The notes beneath the pieces were generated by a model. It saw nothing but the letters and a program-made list of their open reading frames with translations. It was not told the origin of the DNA and did not search any database. From NCBI RefSeq assembly GCF_030068455.1, contig NZ_JAQOSQ010000025.1, forward strand, positions 1 through 53,553: a stretch of 53,553 bases of DNA. The letters are read 5' to 3'. A program made the position numbers and the translations under genes. Below, one piece after another: positions 23,545-33,398 of this stretch. Each line of letters begins with the position of its first letter. Position 1 is the first letter of the stretch. The stretch is from Roseofilum casamattae BLCC-M143 (GTDB lineage Bacteria; Cyanobacteriota; Cyanobacteriia; Cyanobacteriales; Desertifilaceae).

Positions 23545-25362
23545 TCAAGAAGTAAAAGTCGATCGCGATGCGGTCGGGGAACAACCTATTTTTTGCAGCC
23601 ATTTTTCTAAAATGACCAAACTCCAGCGGCGATACCAAGGAGCTAGAGAAAGCTGGGGAGTTTTAGTTAATTGAAATAACGATTGCCATTCCGGATCGTC
23701 CAGCCAGCGATCGAAGGGAAAGAGAAAGCCTTGCTTCGGTTTGTTTACTACCCATTCTGGTAATTCCGGAACGGCATTAATTAACAGTTGCTTCCCTTGT
23801 GCCAGTCTGATATCGTGAGGAATCGTATCGATCGCATTCAGCAAAACCCGATCCAAAAACGGAACGCGCACTTCCAATCCCCACGCCATACTCATCACGT
23901 CGCTGTCGCCCAAAAGTTGATTGCGCATGTAGCGATTGATTTCTAAGAAACTCACTTCATCTTCTAAAGAGGGGCAATCTGGAATTGGGAAGCTGCCGCG
24001 CAAGGTTGCCGGATCGTATCCGGGACAAATGCGATCGAGAATCTGTAAACTTTCGCTATGGGTAAAGATGCCGCGATAACTTAAATAGGCATTAAAACTA
24101 TTGGGGGGATGCTGGAGAAAATCTCCCAGTCGTTGTAGTTTTCCGTTCTTCGTCGATCGCCGCAACAATTGCCCGATTTGTAACGGCTGCAACCAGCGCA
24201 GTCGTTGTCCCCAGCGTACCATTTTCGGTACTTGTTGAAAGGAACTATAACCGCCAAATAATTCATCGCCGCCGAGTCCGGAAAGAGCGACTTTGCTACC
24301 GCATTCTCGGGCAATTTTCGAGACGCAAAAGGTATTAAATCCGTCGATACTGGGGCGGTCAATAGCGTCGAGAAAATCATCCATTAATTGTCTCGCTACC
24401 GGCGCGGTCAGCATATATTCGGTATGATCGGTGGCAAATGTTTCCGCAATCCGTTGGGCGATCGGCCCTTCATTCCATTGAGTTTCCTCAAAAGCAATAG
24501 AGTAGGTGCGCAACTCTCCCAGTTGGGTTTGCCGCGCCAGAGCAACCAAGGAAGTGGAGTCGATACCGCCGCTGAGAAAGACTCCCACGGGAACGTCGCT
24601 AACAAAATGATACTTAATTGAGTCGATTAGAGCTTGACGCACTCGCTCTTGAGCTTCAGTTTGGCTAATGGGTTGAGGATTAAATTCAATTTGCCAATAC
24701 TGCTGTTGTTTGACTTCTCCAGCGCGCCATTGCAACCAGCCACCCGCAGGGAGAGTCTCAATATCTTGAATTAAGGTATCGGGTTCGGCAACGGAACCGC
24801 TGACCAGATAGCTGTAGAGTCCTCTGGGGTTAAGAGTTTTACCGGGCAAACTGGAGGCAAGGAGAGCGCGCAGTTCGGAGGAAAAGAGCAGAGTTTGTCC
24901 GGAGCGCCAGTAGTATAAGGGTTTGATTCCCAGAGGATCGCGAGCGAGAAAGGCGGTTTTTTCGCGATCGTCCCAAATGGCGAAGGCGAACATACCGCGC
25001 AGATGGCGAACGCAGTCCGTGCCGTAGGTTCGGTACAGTTGCAAGATCGCTTCGGTATCAGTTTGCGACTGAAACCCGATACCTTTGGCAATGAGGTCTG
25101 CGCGCAGTTCCTGAAAGTTATAGATTTCGCCGTTAAACGTAATCCAATAGCGATCGCCGTTAATAGACATGGGTTGATGTCCGGCGGGGCTGAGGTCGAG
25201 AATGGAAAGGCGAGTATGGGCAAATCCTGCTTGCAAGTCCTCCGAGATATAGATGCCGCGATCGTCGGGACCGCGATGGTCGATCGCCTGCTGCATCTTC
25301 GTCAGGACGATTTCTAAGCGATCGCGTTCTGCATAACCGAGACAACCCGCAATACCGCACAT
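23545..25362 (-). CDS. asnB: Asparagine synthase (glutamine-hydrolysing) homologue
   Basis: The 605-aa protein has a class II glutaminase domain with Cys2 (MCGIAGC), GPDDRG and FNGEIYNF, and a synthetase domain with the PP-loop SGGIDST (264-270) and SGLGGDELFGGY. In the family it makes asparagine from aspartate, glutamine and ATP. Homologues inside polysaccharide clusters are often thought to amidate a sugar acid or other carboxylate instead. Its position between two glycosyltransferases with gaps of 3-6 bp favours that second role, but sequence alone cannot decide. Confidence 0.9.
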   Translation of the reverse strand: MCGIAGCLGYAERDRLEIVLTKMQQAIDHRGPDDRGIYISEDLQAGFAHTRLSILDLSPAGHQPMSINGDRYWITFNGEIYNFQELRADLIAKGIGFQSQTDTEAILQLYRTYGTDCVRHLRGMFAFAIWDDREKTAFLARDPLGIKPLYYWRSGQTLLFSSELRALLASSLPGKTLNPRGLYSYLVSGSVAEPDTLIQDIETLPAGGWLQWRAGEVKQQQYWQIEFNPQPISQTEAQERVRQALIDSIKYHFVSDVPVGVFLSGGIDSTSLVALARQTQLGELRTYSIAFEETQWNEGPIAQRIAETFATDHTEYMLTAPVARQLMDDFLDAIDRPSIDGFNTFCVSKIARECGSKVALSGLGGDELFGGYSSFQQVPKMVRWGQRLRWLQPLQIGQLLRRSTKNGKLQRLGDFLQHPPNSFNAYLSYRGIFTHSESLQILDRICPGYDPATLRGSFPIPDCPSLEDEVSFLEINRYMRNQLLGDSDVMSMAWGLEVRVPFLDRVLLNAIDTIPHDIRLAQGKQLLINAVPELPEWVVNKPKQGFLFPFDRWLDDPEWQSLFQLTKTPQLSLAPWYRRWSLVILEKWLQKIGCSPTASRSTFTS

Positions 25363-25365
25363 AGC

Positions 25366-26538
25366 TCAATCCCCTCCTCTGTTTTCTTGCCAAAATTCCG
25401 CGAGATGCCGATCTAAGGTCTGTTGAAACCGTTCAAACCCATAAATGTCGATCGCTCTTTGCCGCAGTGCTTCGGGTTGATACATGAGAGGATTCGGATA
25501 GGTTTTTTGTAGAATTTGAATTAGCGTTTGGGCAATTTCTTGGATATTATCGGGATCGACTAATGCTCCGAGTTCTCCATGACAGAGCGCATCAAGTGCC
25601 CCATCTTTGTTTCCTCCCAAGCTGGGTTTGCCGCAGGCGAGAGCTTCTAGATATACAATACCAAATCCTTCTCCTTTACTGGGCATGGCGAAAATATCGC
25701 AAAGATTATAGTGGTCGCGCAGTTCGGCATCGGGAATAAAGCCGGTGAGGGTCACGTGACTGGCGAGCTTGAGAGATTGGATTTCTTGTTCGATGCGATC
25801 GCGATCGCCTCCTTTCCCGACTAAAATATAGCGAGCGTCGGGACAGGCTGATAATACTGTCGGGAGTGCTTGCAGAATGCGATCGTATCCTTTGTATTGT
25901 TCGTTCGGATCGAGCCGAGCAACGGTCAGGATAGTGGGTTGATTTGCACTGAGATCGTAGCGCTCGAGCAAGTAAGAGGGTTTGGGGGCAATCTGGAATT
26001 TTTCGCGATCGAAGGTGTTGGGTAAGACTTTTACTCGGTTGGGGTCGAGGTTGCGATCGTTCAACAGGCGATCGCGGGTATAGTGACTGACGGCGAGAAT
26101 GCGATCGGCATATTCTAGGGCCGTTTGGAGCTGGGGGCGATCGCTATCCCAAACTTCGATACCGTGGGCAATAATCCAGTAGGGAGTTCCCCAGAGTCTT
26201 TTCAGCCAATAGGCGACGATGGCAAAATTAGCATGGGTGGTAATGGCTAAGTTAGGTTTCTTCGAGGCACCATAAAGCAACAAGTAGCCGGCAAAGCCCA
26301 AGGTTTGGAGTTTTTGGGGAAGGTTGCCGGTAGGATGAAAGTGGGGGGTATTGACCGGGAATGCGCTCGGCTCGATCTGGCGGTCGAGTTTCAGGAAAAT
26401 ATCGAGTATTGGTTGCCTTGGCGATCGACACATCGCCATGACTAAGAAGAAGGAATAGACTTGGATTCCTCCTTGGAAGGTGAAAATATTCGGACACCAA
26501 ATATGATAGTTTTCCGGTTTTGAATGCGATCGAGCCAT
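25366..26538 (-). CDS. Glycosyltransferase family 4
   Basis: The 390-aa GT-B enzyme has FTFQGGIQVYSFF near the start, VARLDPNEQYKGYDRI at the beginning of the donor domain, and the E-x7-E motif GEGFGIVYLEALACG (Glu290 and Glu298). It belongs to the cluster operon, with 3 bp to the next gene. A tandem HIP1 site at 25795-25808 encodes GGDRDRIEQE in the donor domain. The sugar donor is unknown. Confidence 0.92.
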   Translation of the reverse strand: MARSHSKPENYHIWCPNIFTFQGGIQVYSFFLVMAMCRSPRQPILDIFLKLDRQIEPSAFPVNTPHFHPTGNLPQKLQTLGFAGYLLLYGASKKPNLAITTHANFAIVAYWLKRLWGTPYWIIAHGIEVWDSDRPQLQTALEYADRILAVSHYTRDRLLNDRNLDPNRVKVLPNTFDREKFQIAPKPSYLLERYDLSANQPTILTVARLDPNEQYKGYDRILQALPTVLSACPDARYILVGKGGDRDRIEQEIQSLKLASHVTLTGFIPDAELRDHYNLCDIFAMPSKGEGFGIVYLEALACGKPSLGGNKDGALDALCHGELGALVDPDNIQEIAQTLIQILQKTYPNPLMYQPEALRQRAIDIYGFERFQQTLDRHLAEFWQENRGGD

Positions 26539-26561
26539 CTGATACCCTGCTTCCGTTTACC

Positions 26562-27257
26562 CTAGAGTATTCTTAATATATTCTTTTTGATAAATTTCTT
26601 GAGCGAGTAAGGCAACAAGACAGACAGATTTCGTCTAATGACTAGCTCTATCTCATTCCAGGAGCGATCGAGCTGATTGATATCAGCATCGTCGATATCG
26701 ATGAGACGCTTGTGCTTGACGATGGAATAGAGCTGATAATCGGTTAAATCTTTTTCATCAAAATTATCGGGCTTCCGCGCTTTCACGAATACTCCGGGTT
26801 GATCCGGATCTTTCTCCAAAACTTCTATAGAAAAATCAGAAAATATTACTTCCATATCCGATACCTGATAGCGCCAGTAATCGGCTGGAGCGCTGTGAAA
26901 TGGAAATCCTTTCGAGCGGGTGGTAAGGAGTAACACTCCACCGGGTTTCACAATTTGTTTCAGATTGCTAAATACGGAACGCCAATTTTGCACGTGCTCT
27001 ACGACTTCGGTGCAAATCAACAGATCGAATTGTCCGGAACCGTAGTGGCTGACTAAGTCTTCTGCATTACAGACTTCGTCAACTCCCGGTCCCATAGCAA
27101 TGTCTACTCCTTTATAGCTCGAAGGTTGAAAATTTTCGACCATCGACCGCAAAGAACCGTTGATGTCATAGGCGCCAACTTCAATGACTGATTTTCCTTG
27201 AATGTCTGCACTCTTTAAGTGGTTATTGGCAAAGTCGATACAAGATTTATCACACAT
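26562..27257 (-). CDS. SAM-dependent methyltransferase
   Basis: The 231-aa class I methyltransferase has motif I as VIEVGAYDINGS (24-35), which lacks the usual GxGxG, an acidic FDLLICTEVVEHVQNW, and VKPGGVLLLTT, a Methyltransf_11-like arrangement. The C-terminus is basic and hydrophobic. It probably methylates a sugar hydroxyl or carboxyl on the glycan. It has its own 163-bp upstream gap (27258-27420), so an internal promoter is possible. Confidence 0.85.
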   Translation of the reverse strand: MCDKSCIDFANNHLKSADIQGKSVIEVGAYDINGSLRSMVENFQPSSYKGVDIAMGPGVDEVCNAEDLVSHYGSGQFDLLICTEVVEHVQNWRSVFSNLKQIVKPGGVLLLTTRSKGFPFHSAPADYWRYQVSDMEVIFSDFSIEVLEKDPDQPGVFVKARKPDNFDEKDLTDYQLYSIVKHKRLIDIDDADINQLDRSWNEIELVIRRNLSVLLPYSLKKFIKKNILRIL

Positions 27258-27420
27258 TTTTAAATCTCCTCACCTGTTCTTATTTGAATTTAAGATAACA
27301 GATAGACTCTGTTTTCGGTTTCGGTTATTATAGCATGTTCATTACTTTTTGGATAAAAATAATTGGCTATAGATCGTTGATTTTAGAGCGAGCGATCGCC
27401 GATCGCATTTTCTCTAGAGT

Positions 27421-28680
27421 TCATCCTTGTTTATCGAGACAATCGCGAATTTCAGCCTGCAATTTTTCTCGATATTGCATCCAGGTTAACTTTTCTGCTT
27501 TTTTCCGAGCGGCTTGTCCCATTGCCTTGAGTTCAATAGGACGATCCATACACCATTCCAGTTTCTCTTGTAAAGCTTGACTATCGCGAATCGGCACAAT
27601 AAATCCTTCTACTCCATCCGTAATGATATCCGGGCCGGCCGTATTTGGAGTTGTAATTATAGGGATTCCGCAAGCCATGGCTTCGAGAAGAACTAAACCA
27701 AATCCCTCAACTAAAGAAGGAAAGACAAAGACACTGGCGCTACTATAATATCGATCGAGGGTATGGTGCGGTACGGGAGGAATATATCGAAATAAGTTTT
27801 CATAGGGATTCAACCAACCGGTAGGGAATTCATTAATACCAATGAGACAGAGTTCGGCATCGGGTCGGTTGATTTTTTTCCATGCTTCTAAAAGGTAGTG
27901 AATTCCTTTACGAGGCGCAACTCGACCGACATAAAGGGCGCGAAAGCATGAATCTGGTTTCAGTTGCGGCTGAAAATAATCTAGGGGCGCGCCATAAGGA
28001 ATTACGCTAATTTTTTCGGGATTGACATTAAAATTGAGTAAGGATTGCCGAGTGATAGAAGAGGCGACAAAAATGCGATCGGCTAATTCAATTTCCTGTT
28101 CTTTGCGCCGCAGTTTCCATTCCGGTTCTTTTGCTGCTTGTAGAGCGGGAGCGAGTTCGGGAAATCGTTCGGCTTCTTCGGCTTGAATTTCTCGACTCAT
28201 TTGATAAAACATGATGGGCAGATCGTACAGGCATAGTATTCCTCGTTTTTTCGCTTCTGTAAATGTCGTCGCGGCTCCATCTTCATAGGCATAAACGGCA
28301 TCAAGCCCATTTAAATGAGATCGGGCAACTTGGCGATCGATGGAGGAATAAATGAAGTCAGTTAATTGCTGGTTATTGAGACCGAAGCGACGGGGTAAAC
28401 CGCTGCGCACTAAGGCCACTCGGACAATTTCTTGCCAAGGATAGGAGCGGATCGTGGTACCTTTTGGGGCGATCCAGGTACGCCGGCCCAGTTCCCCGGC
28501 GATCGCATCTCGAAGACGGCTAGGGAGACGATTAACTAGAGCAGCGATGTTAGAATTGGGATTGTAGGCGATCGTGGTAATAATTTCATGCAATAAACCG
28601 CCTTCTGCGATCGCCAAAGCAGCTTCCCGAGAATTGGGATTACCGGTAGGATGAATCAGGGAAATACGGGGGTTGTTCAT
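27421..28680 (-). CDS. Glycosyltransferase family 4
   Basis: The 419-aa GT-B enzyme starts with ISLIHPTGNPNSREAALAIAEGGLL. The donor domain has YVGRVAPRKGIHYLLEAW and the E-x7-E motif VEGFGLVLLEAMACG. Unlike most neighbours it has a long N-terminal acceptor domain with YAYEDGAATTF. Its start overlaps the end of the upstream polymerase-like gene by 41 bp, which argues for coupled expression. Donor unknown. Confidence 0.92.
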   Translation of the reverse strand: MNNPRISLIHPTGNPNSREAALAIAEGGLLHEIITTIAYNPNSNIAALVNRLPSRLRDAIAGELGRRTWIAPKGTTIRSYPWQEIVRVALVRSGLPRRFGLNNQQLTDFIYSSIDRQVARSHLNGLDAVYAYEDGAATTFTEAKKRGILCLYDLPIMFYQMSREIQAEEAERFPELAPALQAAKEPEWKLRRKEQEIELADRIFVASSITRQSLLNFNVNPEKISVIPYGAPLDYFQPQLKPDSCFRALYVGRVAPRKGIHYLLEAWKKINRPDAELCLIGINEFPTGWLNPYENLFRYIPPVPHHTLDRYYSSASVFVFPSLVEGFGLVLLEAMACGIPIITTPNTAGPDIITDGVEGFIVPIRDSQALQEKLEWCMDRPIELKAMGQAARKKAEKLTWMQYREKLQAEIRDCLDKQG

Positions 28681-30055
28681 AGGATTGAAGAACTTGATAG
28701 TGCAGTCGCCAGTATTCCATGTTTTCGATATGAGGGAGAAGATAAAGGAAACCCGTCATAAACCAGTAGTACAGGTTATAGGTAATGTGAAAAACATGCT
28801 GGTTGGGCAACCAAATCAGTTGCATCAGAAATGCAATCAGTGCTAAATTTCGTAAAAACGGCCGCTTCAATTTCCAGTACAATCCGAACAATGCAGCCAT
28901 AACGACGATTTTCAGTCCGTACCACAAGATAAAGCCAATGGGGCCGATCTCTAAGACAATTCTCCCCATTTCTGATTCATAGCCGATGGGAATAATTTCT
29001 CCATTGGGTAAGTTAAGAACATTTCTGAGAATTGGTGTGGCTTGGTGGGTCGATCCAATCCCAAAACTATCAAAGTGTTTGAATCGTAAGTTATTAATGG
29101 GTTCGATAACAAATAAGAGCAAGCGAATCTTTAAGTCACTTGTTAATAAAATTCGCTCGAATACCGTAGCGACTTCCGAGGCAAATAGAATTGGGGTGAG
29201 TCCGATCGCGATCAGAGTTGGAGGTAGAATCCATTGCAGGATACGCCACACGCGATTAAACTGTCCGATACTTTTAATTGTAAAGTAACCGATTAACAGC
29301 AATCCGACAGCAAAGATGATGGTTCTGGAACCGGTCATAAATGAATTGAGGACCAGGAGTATGCCGCTGGCAACTACGATCTGACTTTCTTTCTTTTTCA
29401 ACTTCTCTTCCAGGAAGATTAGAACAAGACTGGCGTTAAATAATAAGTAAGGAATATAAGTATTGACATATGAAAAAGCTCCTGTAATTCTCACATTTCC
29501 TCCTCCGCCAAACAAGGCCGTATTTCCTCCTGATTGCTCCAATCCTGGGGCATAGGAATTGATCGGGCTAGAGGCTGGACTGAAGAATTGAATTATACCT
29601 AGAATTCCTACGGGGATAAACAATACTAATTGTTGTTTGAGAAACTCTTTGAGTTCTGCTTCTGATTGAAATAAATCGGGAAGCATCCAGATAATGGGGA
29701 CGTAGTAGAAATAGTTTTTAATGCCCCAAATACCAACGATGAACGATCCTAAGCTCGGATTGAATGCTTGAAATATTCCCCATAAAACCGATAAAAGAAG
29801 AAATGTATTAAAGAGATTGACTTTAAGTTTTGGTAAGTTATTTTTGGAAAGACCGTAATACTGAAAATAGGCGCCAAACAAGACAATGTCTTTCAGGAAG
29901 TAAATAATTTCACTGGCTTGGGGTAAAATCCATTTTCTCAGAACTCCCTCGAGAACCATTAGCAGCAATAATGCTTTCACAGACCGCTTCCAGTCCATGC
30001 AGGAGAGATAGAAGATAGTACTAACAGCAACTAAAGCAACCAGGAGTTTCATCAA
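28640..30055 (-). CDS. O-antigen polymerase/ligase-like membrane protein
   Basis: The 471-aa protein has about ten to twelve hydrophobic segments and a long extracytoplasmic loop near residues 300-370. This is the general design of Wzy polymerases and WaaL ligases. NSFMTGSRTIIFAVGLLL in the middle resembles the conserved O-antigen polymerase region with an exposed Ser-Arg. In an ABC-exporter pathway a Wzy polymerase is not needed, so a WaaL-like ligase joining the glycan to a lipid or surface acceptor is equally likely. Sequence alone does not separate the two. Confidence 0.8.
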   Translation of the reverse strand: MMKLLVALVAVSTIFYLSCMDWKRSVKALLLLMVLEGVLRKWILPQASEIIYFLKDIVLFGAYFQYYGLSKNNLPKLKVNLFNTFLLLSVLWGIFQAFNPSLGSFIVGIWGIKNYFYYVPIIWMLPDLFQSEAELKEFLKQQLVLFIPVGILGIIQFFSPASSPINSYAPGLEQSGGNTALFGGGGNVRITGAFSYVNTYIPYLLFNASLVLIFLEEKLKKKESQIVVASGILLVLNSFMTGSRTIIFAVGLLLIGYFTIKSIGQFNRVWRILQWILPPTLIAIGLTPILFASEVATVFERILLTSDLKIRLLLFVIEPINNLRFKHFDSFGIGSTHQATPILRNVLNLPNGEIIPIGYESEMGRIVLEIGPIGFILWYGLKIVVMAALFGLYWKLKRPFLRNLALIAFLMQLIWLPNQHVFHITYNLYYWFMTGFLYLLPHIENMEYWRLHYQVLQSYEQPPYFPDSSYR

Positions 30056-30081
30056 TAGATCCTATTTATTAAAACAAAGGT

Positions 30082-31287
30082 TTAATCACTTATTGGACAA
30101 ATTTTGTTGACGGCTGCGACTAAGCCTTCTACATTTTCATGAGGAGACCAGGTTTCCATGCGAGTTTTTGCCGCTTTACCCATGTCTCGAAGTCGTTCGG
30201 GTTGGGTCAATATTTGCTGAAAAATAGCTGCTAACGTTGCGGTATCGCCGCAGGGATAGGTGAAGCCTGTTTTACCTTCTTCAACCAGATCGCGAGTGGC
30301 ACCAATACGATCGCTCGCTACGACGGGAATGCCACAAATCATGGCTTCGTTGACAGGCAATCCATAGGGTTCGTATTCTGAGGAAAAGGCGAGGACGTCG
30401 CTGGCAGCATAAACTTCGGGGAGATGAGAGTATTTGACTAAACCGAGAAAGCGTACTTTATCGTGAATGTTTAACTGTTTGGCTTGAGTTTTTAGCTCAT
30501 CTGCTAAGGGGCCGTCTCCAACCATGACTAAATAACTATTGGGAATATTTGCGGCAGCAAAAGCGGCGATCGCATCTTGAGGTCGTTTGCGCGGAATAAA
30601 TTTAGCGCAGAAGACCGCTACGGTAGCATCTTCGGGAATGTTCCACTGCGATCGCATGGCCTGGCGATCGCAATTTCTGGCTGTTTCGGCAATGACATCA
30701 TTATCAACCACGTAAGGAGTGATGAAAATTCGGTCTTTGGCAACACCGAGTGAATGAATAAATTCTTTCGATGCTGTCGATAAAACCAGGACGGCATCGG
30801 AGACCTGATTGTAGAGAAAGGGGAGAACTTTTTTCTTAATGGGGATTTTCCAGTTGCCGCCAGAAATGGGTTCGATATAGGTGGCATCGGTGGAGAGAAT
30901 CAGAGGTTTTCCGGCCAGTTTGGCTGCGGCGATCGCCATCCAAAAGGTAACGTAATTATGGCCGTAAACCACGCAGCAATCGAATTCTTTGACCAGTTTT
31001 ACCAAACCCGGATTAATTAAACCAAAAGCACGGTCTAAATTGGGGACTGGCGATCGGTTGGGGATATACTTCCAGGGATACCCGTCCAACAGCGGAATAT
31101 CAAATACAGATTTGGTAATATATTCGGGATTATTTTTTAGAGAAGCACCGTGCAGTTTTGCTTCCGGTAAACTGCAATAAGCGACTAAAATATCCAGTTT
31201 TGGATGTTTGGCCATTAAGCGCAGGGATGCCGGATTTTGGATCGGTTGCGAAGAAACCAATAACACCCGTTTTTTGTCTGAAGTCAT
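30082..31287 (-). CDS. Glycosyltransferase family 4
   Basis: Starting at the ATG at 31287 the protein has 401 residues and opens KKRVLLVSSQPIQNPASLR. A longer frame to 31380 would run about 97 bp into the upstream gene, while the inner start gives the usual 4-bp ATGA overlap. The donor domain shows CAKFIPRKRPQDAIAAF and the E-x7-E motif YEPYGLPVNEAMICG. It is a cytoplasmic GT-B transferase of unknown donor. Confidence 0.92.
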   Translation of the reverse strand: MTSDKKRVLLVSSQPIQNPASLRLMAKHPKLDILVAYCSLPEAKLHGASLKNNPEYITKSVFDIPLLDGYPWKYIPNRSPVPNLDRAFGLINPGLVKLVKEFDCCVVYGHNYVTFWMAIAAAKLAGKPLILSTDATYIEPISGGNWKIPIKKKVLPFLYNQVSDAVLVLSTASKEFIHSLGVAKDRIFITPYVVDNDVIAETARNCDRQAMRSQWNIPEDATVAVFCAKFIPRKRPQDAIAAFAAANIPNSYLVMVGDGPLADELKTQAKQLNIHDKVRFLGLVKYSHLPEVYAASDVLAFSSEYEPYGLPVNEAMICGIPVVASDRIGATRDLVEEGKTGFTYPCGDTATLAAIFQQILTQPERLRDMGKAAKTRMETWSPHENVEGLVAAVNKICPISD

Positions 31288-32399
31288 GGCTTTAAGGTTT
31301 CTATAAAATTCTGTGCAATTACATCCCAAGCAAAGTAAGTTTGGTATACTTCCAGACTCCGCTGGTGTAGATCTAACCATAGCTTGTCATCTTCAAGCAC
31401 CCGTGTCAATGCAGAGGCGAGACTGGGAAGATCGCCTTGAGGAACGAGCAATACTCCAGCGTCCGGAATGGGACGAGCTGTTTCTGTTCCTTCATAACCA
31501 ATAACTGGAAGTCCGCAACTAAATCCCGCGATCGCGGTTGTTTTCCGAGAACAAATGTCTCCCCGAACAAATAGCATGACATCGGCTTTCATCAAGGCTT
31601 GAGTTACCTCTTCCGGTTCGAGTAACCCGAGGGCAGAAAGTTCCACATTACTATCTTTGAGCGCTGTTCTCAGTTCGGGTTCTGCTTCTTTCGATCCTCG
31701 TCCGAGAGTCACCAGACGCAATGCATGAATCTGGTTCGCGCTTTGGGAGGCAGCAAAGGCGATCGCCTCTACTTCATCTCGCGTAATCTCTACACTAGTC
31801 ATCCCGAATACTACCACCGTTTTCGTCGTTTCCCGAGCTATTTCTTCCTTAGACTTCACTGCCATAACGTCGGGTTCCGGCATATTAGAACCGACAGGGA
31901 TAAATGTTGCTTGGGATGAGGCGACGGGCAACCAGGTTAATTGCTCGAGATCGATGTTAAAAATCGAGCGATCGGCGATTTTCATAGTCGTGCGAATGGT
32001 CCATAGTTGTACCCAGCGACGAATTTTATATTTCAGCCTCTCTCCCGGATAGCCTTGCATTTCATGAAACATAATCGCGGTTTTTACCCCTCTGCTTTTC
32101 AGCAATGCCACCACGATGACAAACATCACGGGTAATGCTAATTTCGACCAAGCAGAAGCCGTAAATTGGGCAATGACCCAGCGATCGCGCCATTGTTCGC
32201 TTTCGTTCCACAGCCATTGTAGCGCTTTTAACCAGCCTGATTCTCGCCACGGCATGGATACGCGATCGCAGCCTATCCCTTTTTCCACCAAACTTTGCTC
32301 GAGTTTTTCCGTGTAGTCAAACACGCCGTCAGCCAGGGCTTGTTTCTGGCCGAGGAGTATAATAATTGAGGGGTTTGGGCGATCGCTATAATTATCCAT
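31284..32399 (-). CDS. Glycosyltransferase-like protein, GT-B type
   Basis: The 371-aa protein has the GT-B outline with a late TAIAGFSCGLPVIGYEGTE segment. The usual E-x7-E block is replaced by RGDICSRKTTAIAG, so the catalytic glutamates are not evident. It may use a different nucleotide-binding arrangement or be a non-catalytic partner. Residues 82-96 (VMFVIVVALLKSRGV) are hydrophobic and may attach to the membrane. It overlaps both neighbours by 4 and 8 bp, so it is firmly in the operon. Confidence 0.75.
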   Translation of the reverse strand: MDNYSDRPNPSIIILLGQKQALADGVFDYTEKLEQSLVEKGIGCDRVSMPWRESGWLKALQWLWNESEQWRDRWVIAQFTASAWSKLALPVMFVIVVALLKSRGVKTAIMFHEMQGYPGERLKYKIRRWVQLWTIRTTMKIADRSIFNIDLEQLTWLPVASSQATFIPVGSNMPEPDVMAVKSKEEIARETTKTVVVFGMTSVEITRDEVEAIAFAASQSANQIHALRLVTLGRGSKEAEPELRTALKDSNVELSALGLLEPEEVTQALMKADVMLFVRGDICSRKTTAIAGFSCGLPVIGYEGTETARPIPDAGVLLVPQGDLPSLASALTRVLEDDKLWLDLHQRSLEVYQTYFAWDVIAQNFIETLKP

Positions 32400-33396
32400 T
32401 ACGGGTAACGTTAGATTTAAGAGTTCTCAGTCCATTAATGATTGGGGTGGGCAGAGTCCGATTCAAAACATTGTAAGTTTTGATGAGTTTTAGTATCTCT
32501 GGATCTCGGCGAAAATTTTGCCATACATATTTCCAGATATCTATGGTATCATTAACTGTCTTTTCTCCAAGCTGTTCTTTAATCGCCGCGATCGAGACTT
32601 TAGTTTTCAGCGTGTAGAGAGCAATAATTTCCGGGTCAAACGCTTCAGCTTCTAACGTCTGCAACACGGCTTCCATGCTCGATTGACTGCGTTTGAGTTT
32701 GGCGATCGCTTTTTGCGATCGGGAAGAATCCACTGAAAAATTACTGCCATGAATTCGCCAGATGGAAAGAGGTTCGTCAAGGAAATAGCAATAGTTATCC
32801 GCCAGGGCAAAGAGAACTAAATGTTCGTCAATATACATATCCACCGCTGGCGGAATGCACATTTTTTTTGCCACATCAGCACGAATTGCAAACGTCGAGC
32901 CTCCACCAAACAAAATTTGCTGCCGATAGAAATATTTAAGTAACTCTTTTCCGCTCAATTTCTTATTTTTCATCCAGTCTGGAATTGGCTCTACTTCTTT
33001 CGCGTTCTTCTCCACCGTCCAGTACAGCGCGGGATGAGAAACATGGGTCAAATCGCGATCGGACTCAAAACACTGCACCACCTTCTCCAGTTTTCCGGGT
33101 AGAAACAGATCGTCGGCATCTAAGTTAAACAAATATTTTCCAGTGGCGCGATCGATTCCCACCTTAGTAGCTCGCGCTTTTCCACTATTAGTTTGTTGAA
33201 TATAAATAATATCATCTTGATAAGTCCTGAGTTTCTCCTCCGTATCGTCCGTTGACCCATCATCAACCACAATGACTTCTAATTCGTTTCGAGATAAACC
33301 CGATGCAAAAACACTATCGATCGCTTCACAAACGAACCGACCGTAATTATAGGTCGGAACGATCGCTGTCGCTAGAGGTTGACTGTTCATCTTCAA
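32392..33396 (-). CDS. Glycosyltransferase family 2
   Basis: The 334-aa GT-A enzyme starts ATAIVPTYNYGRFVCEAIDS and has VIVVDDGSTDDT and the metal-binding DADD at 93-96 (NLDADDLFLP). It is an inverting transferase that should add a single sugar from a nucleotide donor on the cytoplasmic face. The C-terminal third (from about 220) is helical and of unknown use. It overlaps the next gene by 8 bp and lies 2 bp after the methyltransferase. Confidence 0.92.
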   Translation of the reverse strand: MKMNSQPLATAIVPTYNYGRFVCEAIDSVFASGLSRNELEVIVVDDGSTDDTEEKLRTYQDDIIYIQQTNSGKARATKVGIDRATGKYLFNLDADDLFLPGKLEKVVQCFESDRDLTHVSHPALYWTVEKNAKEVEPIPDWMKNKKLSGKELLKYFYRQQILFGGGSTFAIRADVAKKMCIPPAVDMYIDEHLVLFALADNYCYFLDEPLSIWRIHGSNFSVDSSRSQKAIAKLKRSQSSMEAVLQTLEAEAFDPEIIALYTLKTKVSIAAIKEQLGEKTVNDTIDIWKYVWQNFRRDPEILKLIKTYNVLNRTLPTPIINGLRTLKSNVTRNG

Positions 33397-33398
33397 GA

